A stretch of 64,000 bases of DNA, from the NCBI RefSeq assembly GCF_002024505.1, contig NZ_CP019402.1, positions 1,674,001 through 1,738,000 of the forward strand, read 5' to 3'. A program made the translations under genes and the position numbers. The stretch comes from Plantibacter flavus. Lineage in GTDB: Bacteria > Actinomycetota > Actinomycetes > Actinomycetales > Microbacteriaceae. The notes beneath the pieces were generated by a model. The model saw nothing but the letters and a program-made list of their open reading frames with translations. It made no database searches and was not told where the DNA came from. Below, one piece after another: positions 17,121 through 25,770 of the stretch (position 1 is the first letter of the stretch; every line of letters starts with the position of its first letter).

Positions 17121-18176
17121 GTGACCGTGAAGCAGAAGCGCCGCGCTCCGGCGACAGCCGCAGTCCTGATCCTCGCCGCGCTGCTGACGGGGTGTTCCAT
17201 CCCGGTGACGGGGGAGGCAGTGGCCGGCGGTGCGGGCCCGGTCGTCGACGTGGCCGGCGGCACCGACGACACCCTGCGCAAGGACTTCGACGCGAGCCCC
17301 CAGGAGGTCAACGACTACTGGACCGAGGACAAGTTCGGGGGAGCGACGGCACCGGACCTGAAGCCGGGCGAGGACACGCTCACGGGTGACCAGGCCACCG
17401 GGGTGGTCGTACACCCGAGTACCGGCGTCGGTCCCGACGTCGACGTCAAGGCCATCGCCCCGACAGCGGCCGGCGATCCGTACCCGGCGACCGGACTGGC
17501 GGCGGCGACGCAGGGACGTCTCTACTTCTCCATCGGCGGCGCCACCTACGTCTGCTCCGCGAGCGTCGTCAACGCTCCGACCATGGACCTCGTCCTGACG
17601 GCGGGTCACTGCGTCTGGGACACGTACGGCAAACAGCTCGCCGAGAACATCATCTTCATCCCGGCCGACGCGGCCAACGGCCAGACCCAGCCCTACGGGC
17701 AATGGGCCGGGGTCAGCACCTACGTGCCCGACGAGTTCACGAGTGAGGCGACCTCGGACGCCAGCGGTGCGACGAGCGGCAACGGCTGGGCCTACGACTT
17801 CGCCTTCATCCGACTCGCTCCGAATGCTGCAGGCCAGAAGATCCAGGAGGTGACCGGCGGACAGGGCATCTCCTTCGGTACCCCGCCTGAGGGCATCACC
17901 GTGATCGGCTACCCGTCGGCTGCCCCGTTCGACGGGCAGTCGCAGCGCTACTGCGCGAGCCAGGCCGCCACCAAGGGTTATGCCGGCTACCGGGTCGACT
18001 GCCTCATGACCCCGGGTTGCTCGGGCGGCGGCTGGCTCACCCGGCTGGATCCCGCCACCGGTGCCGGGTACGTCACCTCGGTCACCTCGCGCGGCGACGG
18101 TTCCTGGCTCGAGGGCCCCGTCCTCGGACAGCGGGCGCTCACCCTGTACAACGACGCTCTGGCGGAGGGGTCATGA
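17121..18176 (+). CDS. Trypsin-like serine protease lipoprotein
   Basis: A 351-residue secreted serine peptidase of the V8/trypsin fold. The N-terminal lipoprotein signal ends in L-L-T-G-C (Cys at about 25), so it is probably anchored to the outer face of the membrane. The catalytic triad can be read: His in LTAGHCVWD, Asp in WAYDFAFIRL, Ser in TPGCSGGGW. About 110 residues between the lipobox and the protease domain are acidic linker. The GTG start is 6 bp after TAGCTT (17109-17114), suggesting a leaderless mRNA. It is the first gene of a three-gene set joined by ATGA overlaps. The substrate is unknown. Confidence 0.85.
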   Translation: MTVKQKRRAPATAAVLILAALLTGCSIPVTGEAVAGGAGPVVDVAGGTDDTLRKDFDASPQEVNDYWTEDKFGGATAPDLKPGEDTLTGDQATGVVVHPSTGVGPDVDVKAIAPTAAGDPYPATGLAAATQGRLYFSIGGATYVCSASVVNAPTMDLVLTAGHCVWDTYGKQLAENIIFIPADAANGQTQPYGQWAGVSTYVPDEFTSEATSDASGATSGNGWAYDFAFIRLAPNAAGQKIQEVTGGQGISFGTPPEGITVIGYPSAAPFDGQSQRYCASQAATKGYAGYRVDCLMTPGCSGGGWLTRLDPATGAGYVTSVTSRGDGSWLEGPVLGQRALTLYNDALAEGS

Positions 18177-19099
18177 CCGCCAGCACGAGCATGACGCGAC
18201 ACCGGCGGCGGATCGGCGCCGTGGCCCTGGTCGGGAGCGCCGCGCTCGCGTTGAGCGCCTGCACGACGCCCGGATCGGCGTTCCCCGACGCCGCCGCCCA
18301 GCAGGGCTACATGCAGGATCTCGCCGAGGCGAGGTTGGAGCTGCTCTCGGCCCAGATCGGCCAGGCGCCGGACGTGATCGGGTCGGCTTACGTCCACGCC
18401 GTCTCGGGAGACCTCGAGTCGCATGAGAACGACTCGGTGGTGCTCTTCGGCGACCCGACCGCGTCGTTCAGCCAGGACAAGGGCTCGGCCGACGGCGACA
18501 CCGTCGACATCTATCACCAGGCGGGAGTCGACTACGACCTCCTGCTGCTCGGCGGTGAACTCAAGGAGCTCGCGCCCACGGAGTGGGTGGCCGTCCAGAC
18601 GCAGTACGTGGCTGACGAGGACGCCGAGGGTTCGCTCGGGCCGGCCTGCGTCTACCCCGGTATCTCCATCGCGTGCGACATCTACAGCGCGGTCGAAACC
18701 ACTCGCAGCTCGGGGGACGGCGCGCTCAGCAGCGTCGTCGTCTCGATGCGCAACGACGGCTCCTCGCAGATCTCGACGAGCGCGAGCCTCGAGAGCGTGC
18801 TGGCCGTCGGGACGCTGTTCGACCTCCCGGACGACCTCGTTTCGTCGTTCAGCGAGGACGACCTCGCGACGCTCCTCCCGGTGACGATCTTCCAGAACGC
18901 CGAGGGCGGCCTCGTGAAGATGGAGTTGAGCGGGACGGTCGACAGCAAGACGACGCTGCAGTTGCAGGCCGGCTTCGAGGTGTCGGGCACGTCGACGCTC
19001 GAGGACCTGCCGACCGCACCATCAGGATTCGACGTGACGGTGATCCCGGCGGCCGATCAGGCCGCGTTCTGGGATCGGATCGAGGAGTTGAGGAAATGA
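18173..19099 (+). CDS. Lipoprotein of unknown function
   Basis: 308 residues. A signal peptide with twin basic start (R-H-R-R-R) and hydrophobic core ends in the lipobox L-S-A-C. The mature part is acidic and Ser/Thr-rich, with two cysteines close together (ACVYPGISIAC), probably a disulfide. I do not recognise a domain. Translationally coupled (ATGA) to the upstream protease lipoprotein and to the downstream DUF4333 membrane protein, so the three products likely act together at the cell surface. Confidence 0.7.
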   Translation: MTASTSMTRHRRRIGAVALVGSAALALSACTTPGSAFPDAAAQQGYMQDLAEARLELLSAQIGQAPDVIGSAYVHAVSGDLESHENDSVVLFGDPTASFSQDKGSADGDTVDIYHQAGVDYDLLLLGGELKELAPTEWVAVQTQYVADEDAEGSLGPACVYPGISIACDIYSAVETTRSSGDGALSSVVVSMRNDGSSQISTSASLESVLAVGTLFDLPDDLVSSFSEDDLATLLPVTIFQNAEGGLVKMELSGTVDSKTTLQLQAGFEVSGTSTLEDLPTAPSGFDVTVIPAADQAAFWDRIEELRK

Positions 19100-20220
19100 C
19101 CGACGACCAGAAGCCCGAGGACCTCGGAAAGCCCCCGGTCGGCGGCCCCCTGCGCCCCGACCAGCAGCCGCCGGGATTCCCCGACCCGAACGCACCCCGC
19201 CTGGAGTTCGGACCGGGAAGCCCGCAGCGTCAGACGCCGCCGCAGAACGGTGCACCCCAGAACGGCGCGCCGCAGGGTCAGAACGGACCGCCGCAGGGCG
19301 CCCCGTCGCAGAACGGCCCGTCTCAGCCGTCCGCGCCTGGTCAGACCGGTGGAGGGCCTCGTCCGCAGGGAGGCGCCCCCGGGCAGCAGTCCAACGGTCC
19401 TGCGCCGCAGCCGCCCGCCCAGCCCGGAGCGCCGTTCACCGGCGCACCAAGCGGGCAGCCGTGGGCGCAGCAGCAGCAGCGGCCCTCGAACGCAGGTCCG
19501 AACCAGCAGCCGCAGCAGCAGGGGCGGCCAGGCGGTCCGGACGGGTTCCGGCCCCCGACATCGAATGGTCAGCCCGGTCACACGCCCGGGGGTCCTCAGC
19601 AGGGTCAGGCCCCCGGACAGGCTCCGCAGGGACGTCCGCTCGGCGCGCCGCAGGGCCAGCCGCAGGGTCAGCCTCAGGGGCCACAGGGTCAGCCGCCCTA
19701 CGGTCAGGCACGCCCGACCGGGCCACAGCCCTTCGGTCCGGGACAGGCGCAGCACCCGAACGGCCCGTTCCAGCCAGGTCCACAGCAGCATGGATCGCAG
19801 TCCGGTCCACAGCAGACCGGTCCGTTCCGTCCCGGCCCCGAGTACGGCGTCGCGGGCCAGCAGCCTGCTCCGAGCCGGAAACCCGCGCGCAAGCCGCTCG
19901 GGCGCAAGCTCTGGATCGGCGTGCTCATCGGTGCGGTCGCCGCATCGCTCATCGCCGTCCCGCTCACCCTCCTCTCGGTCGGTCGCCTGTTCACGCCGAT
20001 GCTCGACCGCGCCTCGGTGCAGACCGGTGTGGCCGAGGTGCTCAAACAGGACTTCGGCCTCGCGGACGTCGAGAAGGTCGAGTGCCCGAGTGACCAGCCG
20101 GCCACGACCGGGACGCAGTTCGAGTGCACGTTCTCGTACAACGCGAAGAGCTACCCGGTGGCCGTCGAGGTCATCAACGACCAGGGGCAGTACCGCGTCG
20201 GGATCGACGCGCCGAAGTAG
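19096..20220 (+). CDS. Pro/Gln/Gly-rich membrane protein with C-terminal DUF4333 domain
   Basis: 374 residues. About residues 10-265 are low-complexity P/Q/G/N sequence with recurrent units such as NGAPQ, GQPQ and PQG, presumably a disordered cytoplasmic region. One membrane helix follows (about 272-295, LWIGVLIGAVAASLIAVPL). The C-terminal ~75 residues, outside the membrane, contain two cysteines (VECPS... and FECTF) in the DUF4333 pattern. It starts on an ATGA overlap with the upstream lipoprotein gene. Similar Pro/Gln-rich N-termini occur on actinobacterial envelope proteins; the function is unknown. Confidence 0.75.
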   Translation: MTDDQKPEDLGKPPVGGPLRPDQQPPGFPDPNAPRLEFGPGSPQRQTPPQNGAPQNGAPQGQNGPPQGAPSQNGPSQPSAPGQTGGGPRPQGGAPGQQSNGPAPQPPAQPGAPFTGAPSGQPWAQQQQRPSNAGPNQQPQQQGRPGGPDGFRPPTSNGQPGHTPGGPQQGQAPGQAPQGRPLGAPQGQPQGQPQGPQGQPPYGQARPTGPQPFGPGQAQHPNGPFQPGPQQHGSQSGPQQTGPFRPGPEYGVAGQQPAPSRKPARKPLGRKLWIGVLIGAVAASLIAVPLTLLSVGRLFTPMLDRASVQTGVAEVLKQDFGLADVEKVECPSDQPATTGTQFECTFSYNAKSYPVAVEVINDQGQYRVGIDAPK

Positions 20221-20287
20221 CACGGTGTCGGCGCCGACGTCCCCTCGAGCGACGACGGTACCGACGTCTTCGCCACGGACCGGGTGG

Positions 20288-20365
20288 TACGCTGGGCGAA
20301 TGTTGTCCGGGCTGCTCCTCCTTCCCAGCCGCGACGAGGCCTAGTTCCAGGCTCCCTCGTCGCGG
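20288..20365 (+). promoter_or_regulatory. leuCD promoter and leader hairpin (putative attenuator)
   Basis: TACGCT (20288-20293) is a -10 box 6 bp before the leader-peptide ATG. CCGCGACGAGG (20329-20339) and CCTCGTCGCGG (20355-20365) form a perfect 11-bp stem. It starts right after the run of Leu codons and spans the leader stop codon, so ribosome position should decide whether it forms. There is no U-run, so the effect may be translational or factor-dependent rather than classical termination. Confidence 0.6.
20300..20344 (+). CDS. Leucine-rich leader peptide of leuCD
   Basis: A 14-codon reading frame, MLSGLLLLPSRDEA, with five Leu codons (TTG, CTG, CTC, CTC, CTT), four of them consecutive. 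It sits between its own -10 box and leuC, and its stop codon lies in the loop of the leader hairpin. This is the standard design of an amino-acid attenuator: ribosomes slow at Leu codons when charged tRNA-Leu is scarce. It is too short for ordinary gene finders. Translation from a leaderless mRNA is inferred from the 6-bp spacing. Confidence 0.7.
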   Translation: MLSGLLLLPSRDEA

Positions 20366-20411
20366 AGGTCGCTGACGCCTGACCACTCATCGTTTGAAGG
20401 AATTCCACGAC

Positions 20412-21908
20412 ATGTCGCAGCTGAACGCCGATCCGTCCGTCCCGAGCATTCCCGAGCATCCACGCACGCTCGCCGAGAAGGTCTGGGACGACCACCTCGT
20501 CGTCAAGGGTGAGGACGGCACGCCCGACCTCATCTACATCGACCTGCACCTCGTCCACGAGGTGACGAGCCCGCAGGCCTTCGACGGCCTTCGCCTGGCC
20601 GACCGGCCGCTGCGTCGCGTCGACCTCACGATCGCGACCGAGGACCACAACACCCCGACGCTCGCGATCGACAAGCCGATCGCCGACCTCACCAGCCGTA
20701 CGCAGATCGAGACCCTCCGTCGCAACGCCGCGGAGTTCGGGGTGCGGATCCACTCCCTCGGCGATCTCGATCAGGGGATCGTGCACGTCGTCGGGCCGCA
20801 GCTCGGCCTCACGATGCCCGGGATCACGGTCGTCTGCGGCGACTCGCACACCTCGACCCACGGCGCCTTCGGGGCCATGGCCTTCGGTATCGGCACCAGC
20901 GAGGTCGAGCACGTCATGGCCACGCAGACGCTGCCGCTGAAGCCATTCAAGACCATGGCGATCACCGTCGAGGGCACGCTGCGGCCGGGGGTGACCGCGA
21001 AGGACATCATCCTCGCCGTCATCGCGAAGATCGGCACCGGCGGCGGGCAGGGCTACGTCCTCGAATACCGCGGCTCGGCGATCCGTGCGCTCTCCATGGA
21101 GGGCCGCATGACGATCTGCAACATGTCGATCGAGGCCGGAGCCCGCGCCGGCATGGTCGCCCCGGACCAGATCACCTACGACTACCTGCAGGGTCGTCCG
21201 CACGCACCGACCGGAGCCGACTGGGACGAGGCCGTCGCCTACTGGGACACGCTTGCGACCGACGAGGGCGCCGCCTTCGACGCCGAGGTCTTCCTCGACG
21301 CCGACACGCTGGAGCCCTTCGTCACGTGGGGCACCAACCCCGGACAGGGCGTCTCGCTGAGCGAGAACGTGCCCGACCCGGCGGCCATCGCCGACCCGAA
21401 CGAGCGGTCCGCCGCCGAGCGCGCCCTGGAGTACATGGCGCTCGAGGCCGGCACTCCGATGAAGGAGATCCCGGTGGACGCGGTCTTCATGGGCTCCTGC
21501 ACGAACAGCCGGATCGAAGACCTGCGGGCGTTCGCATCCATCATCGAGGGCCGCACGAAGGCCGAGGGGGTGCGGGTCATGGTGGTCCCGGGTTCCGCCC
21601 GGGTTCGGATCGAGGCGGAGGCCGAGGGGCTCGACAAGATCATCACCGACTTCGGTGCGGAGTGGCGGTTCGCCGGATGCTCCATGTGCCTCGGGATGAA
21701 CCCCGACCAGCTCGCTCCGGGCGAGCGCTGCGCCTCGACGTCGAACCGGAACTTCGAGGGCCGTCAGGGCAAGGGTGGCCGCACGCACCTCGTCTCGCCG
21801 CTCGTCGCCGCGGCGACCGCCATCCGTGGAACGCTCTCCAGCCCGGGCGACCTCGAGGTCGAGCCCGGTAGACACGCCGCCACCGAGCAGGAAGGCGTGC
21901 ACGCCTGA
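20412..21908 (+). CDS. leuC: 3-isopropylmalate dehydratase large subunit
   Basis: 498 residues of the aconitase family. With LeuD it isomerises 2- to 3-isopropylmalate in leucine synthesis, using a [4Fe-4S] cluster. Cluster cysteines lie in [13 protein letters not shown] (about 361) and in the [11 protein letters not shown] segment (Cys-x2-Cys, about 422-425). The [18 protein letters not shown] motif is present as [13 protein letters not shown]. Start ATG 20412 has GAAGGA 10 bp upstream; the in-frame ATG-like codon at 20394 is less suited. Preceded by the Leu leader peptide and overlapping leuD. Confidence 0.97.
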   Translation: MSQLNADPSVPSIPEHPRTLAEKVWDDHLVVKGEDGTPDLIYIDLHLVHEVTSPQAFDGLRLADRPLRRVDLTIATEDHNTPTLAIDKPIADLTSRTQIETLRRNAAEFGVRIHSLGDLDQGIVHVVGPQLGLTMPGITVVCGDSHTSTHGAFGAMAFGIGTSEVEHVMATQTLPLKPFKTMAITVEGTLRPGVTAKDIILAVIAKIGTGGGQGYVLEYRGSAIRALSMEGRMTICNMSIEAGARAGMVAPDQITYDYLQGRPHAPTGADWDEAVAYWDTLATDEGAAFDAEVFLDADTLEPFVTWGTNPGQGVSLSENVPDPAAIADPNERSAAERALEYMALEAGTPMKEIPVDAVFMGSCTNSRIEDLRAFASIIEGRTKAEGVRVMVVPGSARVRIEAEAEGLDKIITDFGAEWRFAGCSMCLGMNPDQLAPGERCASTSNRNFEGRQGKGGRTHLVSPLVAAATAIRGTLSSPGDLEVEPGRHAATEQEGVHA

Positions 21909-22504
21909 TGGACAAGTTCACGACCGTCACCGGCATCGCCGCTCCGATGCGACGCTCCAACGTCGACACCGACCAGATCATCCCCGCCGTCTACCTGAAG
22001 CGGGTCACGAAGACCGGCTTCGAGGACGCGCTCTTCGCGGGGTGGCGTCAGGACCCCGACTTCGTCCTGAACCAGCCCGTCTACGAGGGTGCCAGCATTC
22101 TCGTCGCGGGGCACGACTTCGGCACCGGCTCGTCGCGTGAGCACGCCGTGTGGGCCTTGCGGGACTTCGGGTTCAAGGTCGTCGTGTCGTCCCGCTTCGG
22201 CGACATCTTCCGCGGGAACTCCGGCAAGCAGGGCCTCCTGGCCGCCCAGGTCACGGAGGAGGAGCTCGAGCAGCTCTGGGCTGCGATCGAGGCCGCCCCC
22301 GGCACCGATTCCGTCGTCGACCTCATCTCCCGGACCATCACGGTCGGCGATCTCACGGTTTCGTTCCAGGTCGACGATTACACTCGGTGGCGGCTCATCG
22401 AAGGACTCGATGACATCGGGCTGACGCTCCGTAGCGAGGAGCAGATCACCGCATTCGAAGCCCGGCGGCCGAACTGGCTGCCCCGCACCATTCCCGTCAA
22501 GTAG
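21908..22504 (+). CDS. leuD: 3-isopropylmalate dehydratase small subunit
   Basis: 198 residues, partner of LeuC. The typical N-terminal motif [18 protein letters not shown] and the [17 protein letters not shown] swivel-domain signature are intact. Length is normal. The start overlaps the leuC stop (TGATG), so the two are made in equal amounts. Confidence 0.97.
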   Translation: MDKFTTVTGIAAPMRRSNVDTDQIIPAVYLKRVTKTGFEDALFAGWRQDPDFVLNQPVYEGASILVAGHDFGTGSSREHAVWALRDFGFKVVVSSRFGDIFRGNSGKQGLLAAQVTEEELEQLWAAIEAAPGTDSVVDLISRTITVGDLTVSFQVDDYTRWRLIEGLDDIGLTLRSEEQITAFEARRPNWLPRTIPVK

Positions 22505-22523
22505 CAAGGCAGTAGGTACCGGT

Positions 22524-23894
22524 TTGAATTCACTCGTCCAGGCGTCACAGGCGGCAGGCTCGTCGGTCGGACTCGATGTCGACCGCATCACGATCAACGG
22601 CGGAATCCCGCTCCGGGGCCGCATCGAGGTCAAGGGTGCCAAGAACCTCGTGACCAAGGCGATGGTGGCGTCGCTGCTCGGCGAGAACGTCAGCGTCCTG
22701 CGCAACGTGCCGAACATCAGCGATGTCCGGGTGGTCCGCTCCCTGCTCGAGATCCACGGCGTGGACGTGACGGAGGGCGAGAACCCGAACGAGCTCCGCC
22801 TCGACCCGACCAACGTCGAGTCCGCCCACATGGAGGAGATCGACGCGCACGCCGGCTTCTCCCGGATCCCGATCCTGTTCTGCGGGCCGCTGCTCCACCG
22901 CCTCGGGGCGGCGTTCATCCCCGACCTCGGAGGGTGCCGCATCGGCGACCGCCCCATCGACTTCCACCTCGACGCGCTCCGCAAGTTCGGCGCGGTCGTG
23001 GAGAAGCTGCCGCAGGGCATCCGTCTCTCAGCTCCGAACGGCCTCCACGGGACGACGGTGCACCTCCCGTACCCGAGCGTCGGTGCCACGGAGCAGGTCC
23101 TGCTCACGGCGGTCCGTGCCAAGGGCACCACGGAGCTCAAGGGTGCGGCGATCGAGCCGGAGATCATGGATCTCATCGCCGTCCTCCAGAAGATGGGCGC
23201 GATCATCTCCTACGAGCCGAACCGCGTGATCCTCATCGAGGGCGTGGACAAGCTCGAAGGGTACGACCACACGGCCATCGGCGACCGCAACGAGGCAGCG
23301 AGCTGGGCGTCGGCCGCGCTCGCGACCGACGGCGACGTCTTCGTCGGCGGCGCGAAGCAGCAGGACATGATGACGTTCCTCAACATCTTCCGCAAGGCCG
23401 GTGGCGGGTTCGACATCACCGACGACGGCATCCGGTTCTACCGCAAGGAGGAGCTGAAGCCCGTGGTCATCGAGACCGACGTGCACCCCGGCTTCATGAC
23501 GGACTGGCAGCAGCCCCTCATCGTCGCGCTGACGCAGGCGACGGGCGAGTCGATCGTCCACGAGACCGTCTACGAGAACCGGTTCGGCTTCACGGACGCG
23601 CTCAACACCATGGGCGCGAACATCGTCGTGCACCCCAACGGGCTGTCGGGTACGCCTCGTCGCGTGCCGCGGCGCAACCTCGAGCAGGCCGCCGTCATCA
23701 ACGGCCCGACGCCGTTGCACGGTGCCGACATCGAGGTACCCGACCTCCGCGGTGGCTTCAGCCACCTCATCGCGGCGCTCACCGCCGAGGGCAAGTCGAC
23801 GGTCAGCAACGTCGGCATCATCAGCCGTGGGTACGAGAACTTCATCGTGAAGCTCCAGCAGCTCGGTGCTGACTTCGTCCTCGAAACGAAGTAG
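22524..23894 (+). CDS. murA: UDP-N-acetylglucosamine 1-carboxyvinyltransferase
   Basis: 456 residues. Transfers enolpyruvate to UDP-GlcNAc, the first committed step of peptidoglycan synthesis. The KGAKN segment (Lys of the active site) is at about 39-43. The active-site loop reads LGGCRIGDRPID, with the Cys that fosfomycin alkylates (some actinobacteria such as mycobacteria carry Asp there instead). The TTG start at 22524 lies 19 bp after leuD; no better start exists before the conserved domain. In line with plsC and gpsA downstream. Confidence 0.95.
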   Translation: MNSLVQASQAAGSSVGLDVDRITINGGIPLRGRIEVKGAKNLVTKAMVASLLGENVSVLRNVPNISDVRVVRSLLEIHGVDVTEGENPNELRLDPTNVESAHMEEIDAHAGFSRIPILFCGPLLHRLGAAFIPDLGGCRIGDRPIDFHLDALRKFGAVVEKLPQGIRLSAPNGLHGTTVHLPYPSVGATEQVLLTAVRAKGTTELKGAAIEPEIMDLIAVLQKMGAIISYEPNRVILIEGVDKLEGYDHTAIGDRNEAASWASAALATDGDVFVGGAKQQDMMTFLNIFRKAGGGFDITDDGIRFYRKEELKPVVIETDVHPGFMTDWQQPLIVALTQATGESIVHETVYENRFGFTDALNTMGANIVVHPNGLSGTPRRVPRRNLEQAAVINGPTPLHGADIEVPDLRGGFSHLIAALTAEGKSTVSNVGIISRGYENFIVKLQQLGADFVLETK

Positions 23895-23900
23895 TCCGCC

Positions 23901-24641
23901 GTGGGGGTGGAACGGTCGAGGCCGTCGATCTACTGGTTGCTGTCATCGATCGCGATCCCGCCGTTCAGTGCTCTCGTCAAGCTCCACGTCCGGCACGGCG
24001 AGCGCCTGCCGCAGGAGGGGCCGTTCATCCTGTCGCCCAACCACGACAGCGAGTTCGACCCGCTGATCATGGGCGTGGCCGTCTGGCGGCTCGGGCGACA
24101 GCCCCGCTTCATGGCGAAGGGCAGTCTGTTCACGGTCCCGGTGGTCGGATGGCTGTTGCGGAAGTCCGGACAGATCCCCGTCGAGCGCGAGGGTTCCGCC
24201 CGCGGCATGGACCCGGTCAGCGCTGCAGCGCACCTGACCGAACGCGGTCAGGGCGTCATCGTGTACCCGGAGGGTTCGCTCACCCGCGACCCGGGTCTGT
24301 GGCCGATGCGTGGGCGCACCGGCGCGGTCCGGATCGCCCTCACGCACGGCCTGCCGATCATCCCCGCCGCGCACTGGGGCACACAGGAGGTCATGCCTCG
24401 GTACGGCAAGCTGCGGGTGTTCCCCTTGCGGAAGCGCGTCGAGGTCGCCATCGGCGAGCCGGTGGACCTCTCGGCCTTCATCGGGCGGCAGCTAGACTCG
24501 AAGACGCTGAACGAGGCGACCGAGGTCGTCATGCAGGCCATCACCGCCCTCTGCGAGGAGCTGCGCGGTGCCCAAGCTCCCGCGGAGCGTTGGGATCCCT
24601 CGAAACACCAGCAGAAGGAGACAGGCCGCTTTGAGTCCTAG
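23901..24641 (+). CDS. 1-acylglycerol-3-phosphate O-acyltransferase (PlsC family)
   Basis: 246 residues. The acyltransferase motifs are NHDSEFD (the H-x4-D catalytic block, about 51-57), FMAKGSLF, and VYPEGSLTRD (the P-E-G phosphate-binding block). It makes phosphatidic acid from lysophosphatidate at the membrane. GTG start 6 bp after the murA stop; a second in-frame GTG two codons on is an alternative. It overlaps the gpsA start, and pairing with gpsA makes a glycerophospholipid mini-operon. Confidence 0.9.
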   Translation: MGVERSRPSIYWLLSSIAIPPFSALVKLHVRHGERLPQEGPFILSPNHDSEFDPLIMGVAVWRLGRQPRFMAKGSLFTVPVVGWLLRKSGQIPVEREGSARGMDPVSAAAHLTERGQGVIVYPEGSLTRDPGLWPMRGRTGAVRIALTHGLPIIPAAHWGTQEVMPRYGKLRVFPLRKRVEVAIGEPVDLSAFIGRQLDSKTLNEATEVVMQAITALCEELRGAQAPAERWDPSKHQQKETGRFES

Positions 24642-25770
24642 GAACGTTCCGCAACCACCGGCCGCCACGAGGGTCGCCGTGCTCGGAGCGGGCAGCTGGG
24701 GCACGACGTTCGGCAAGATCCTCGCGGACGGTGGCTCCGACGTGGTCATGTGGGCCAGGCGACCCGAGCTCGCTCGCGAGATCACCGAAGCCAAGCGCAA
24801 CAGCGACTACCTGCCCGGGATCAATCTGCCGATGCGGATGACCGCGACCGCGAGCATGGTCGACGCCGTGCGCGGTGCCTCGGTCGTGTTCCTGTCCGTC
24901 CCGAGCCAGTCCCTGCGCGACAACCTCATCGCGCTCCGTCCGCCCCTCGAGGACGGCACCCTCGTCGTCTCGCTCATGAAGGGCGTCGAGCGTCGCAGCG
25001 GATCCCGGATGAGCGAGGTCATCCGAGAGACCCTCGACATCGACCCGTCCCGCATCGCCGTCGCCTCGGGCCCCAACCTCGCGCTCGAGATCGCCCGCGA
25101 GCAGCCGACGGCCGCCGTGATCTCCTCGGAGAGCCTCGAGACGGCGCAGACGGTCGCGCTCCTCGCGCGCAACCGGTACTTCCGCAGCTTCGTGAACACC
25201 GACGTGATCGGTACCGAGTTCGGCGGTGTGCTCAAGAACCTCATCGCCGTCGCGATCGGCATCGTCGACGGCGTCGGCTACGGCGAGAACACGAAGGCGT
25301 CCATCATCACCCGTGGGCTGGTCGAGATGACCGACTTCGCGGTGGCCCACGGCGCGCAGCCGGAGACCCTCTCGGGCCTGGCCGGGCTCGGCGACCTCAT
25401 CGCGACCTGCCAGTCGCCGCTGTCACGGAACAACACGGCGGGGCGTCTGCTCGGCCAGGGGTATCAGTTCGACGACGTCGTCAAACAGATGCAGCAGACC
25501 GCGGAGGGGCTCGCGTCCGTGGCGCCGGTGCTCGAGCTGGCCAAGGCGAAGGGGGTCGCGATGCCCATCGTCGAACAGGTCAAGCAGGTGCTCGACGGCA
25601 CGCTCGACCCCAAGGACATCGCACCGCACCTCACGACCGACGACGACGAACCCCAGGGGGAGAGAAGCAACGATGACGCACAAGACCGGAGTGGTGGTGC
25701 TCTTTGGAGGCCGTTCAAGCGAGCACTCGATCAGCTGCGCAACGGCGGGCGGCGTCCTCGCCGCGATTGA
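24631..25770 (+). CDS. gpsA: NAD(P)-dependent glycerol-3-phosphate dehydrogenase
   Basis: Makes sn-glycerol 3-phosphate for phospholipid synthesis. Rossmann motif VAVLGAGSWGTTFG near the start; catalytic Lys region GVLKNLIAVAIGIVDG; LAGLGDLIATC near 265. I prefer the TTG at 24631, which has AAGGAG 10 bp before it. The protein as read is 379 residues, with an unusual Arg-rich tail that overlaps ddl by 98 bp. Adding one G to the G5 run at 25656-25660 would end the protein at a TGA overlapping the ddl ATG, the junction type used elsewhere here. The tail may therefore be an artefact of a single-base error. Confidence 0.92.
   Translation: MSPRNVPQPPAATRVAVLGAGSWGTTFGKILADGGSDVVMWARRPELAREITEAKRNSDYLPGINLPMRMTATASMVDAVRGASVVFLSVPSQSLRDNLIALRPPLEDGTLVVSLMKGVERRSGSRMSEVIRETLDIDPSRIAVASGPNLALEIAREQPTAAVISSESLETAQTVALLARNRYFRSFVNTDVIGTEFGGVLKNLIAVAIGIVDGVGYGENTKASIITRGLVEMTDFAVAHGAQPETLSGLAGLGDLIATCQSPLSRNNTAGRLLGQGYQFDDVVKQMQQTAEGLASVAPVLELAKAKGVAMPIVEQVKQVLDGTLDPKDIAPHLTTDDDEPQGERSNDDAQDRSGGALWRPFKRALDQLRNGGRRPRRD

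Noticed and set aside
19230..19830. Repeats in the P/Q-rich gene as a CRISPR or tandem-repeat locus
   Set aside because: Units are imperfect, not evenly spaced, and keep the reading frame, so they are protein-coding low complexity.
20221..20411. T-box riboswitch before leuC
   Set aside because: No T-box sequence or specifier stem; the Leu-rich leader peptide explains the region better.
24568..24630. An earlier ATG for gpsA at 24568
   Set aside because: It would lie deep inside plsC with no Shine-Dalgarno; the TTG at 24631 has AAGGAG and a typical distance to the Rossmann motif.
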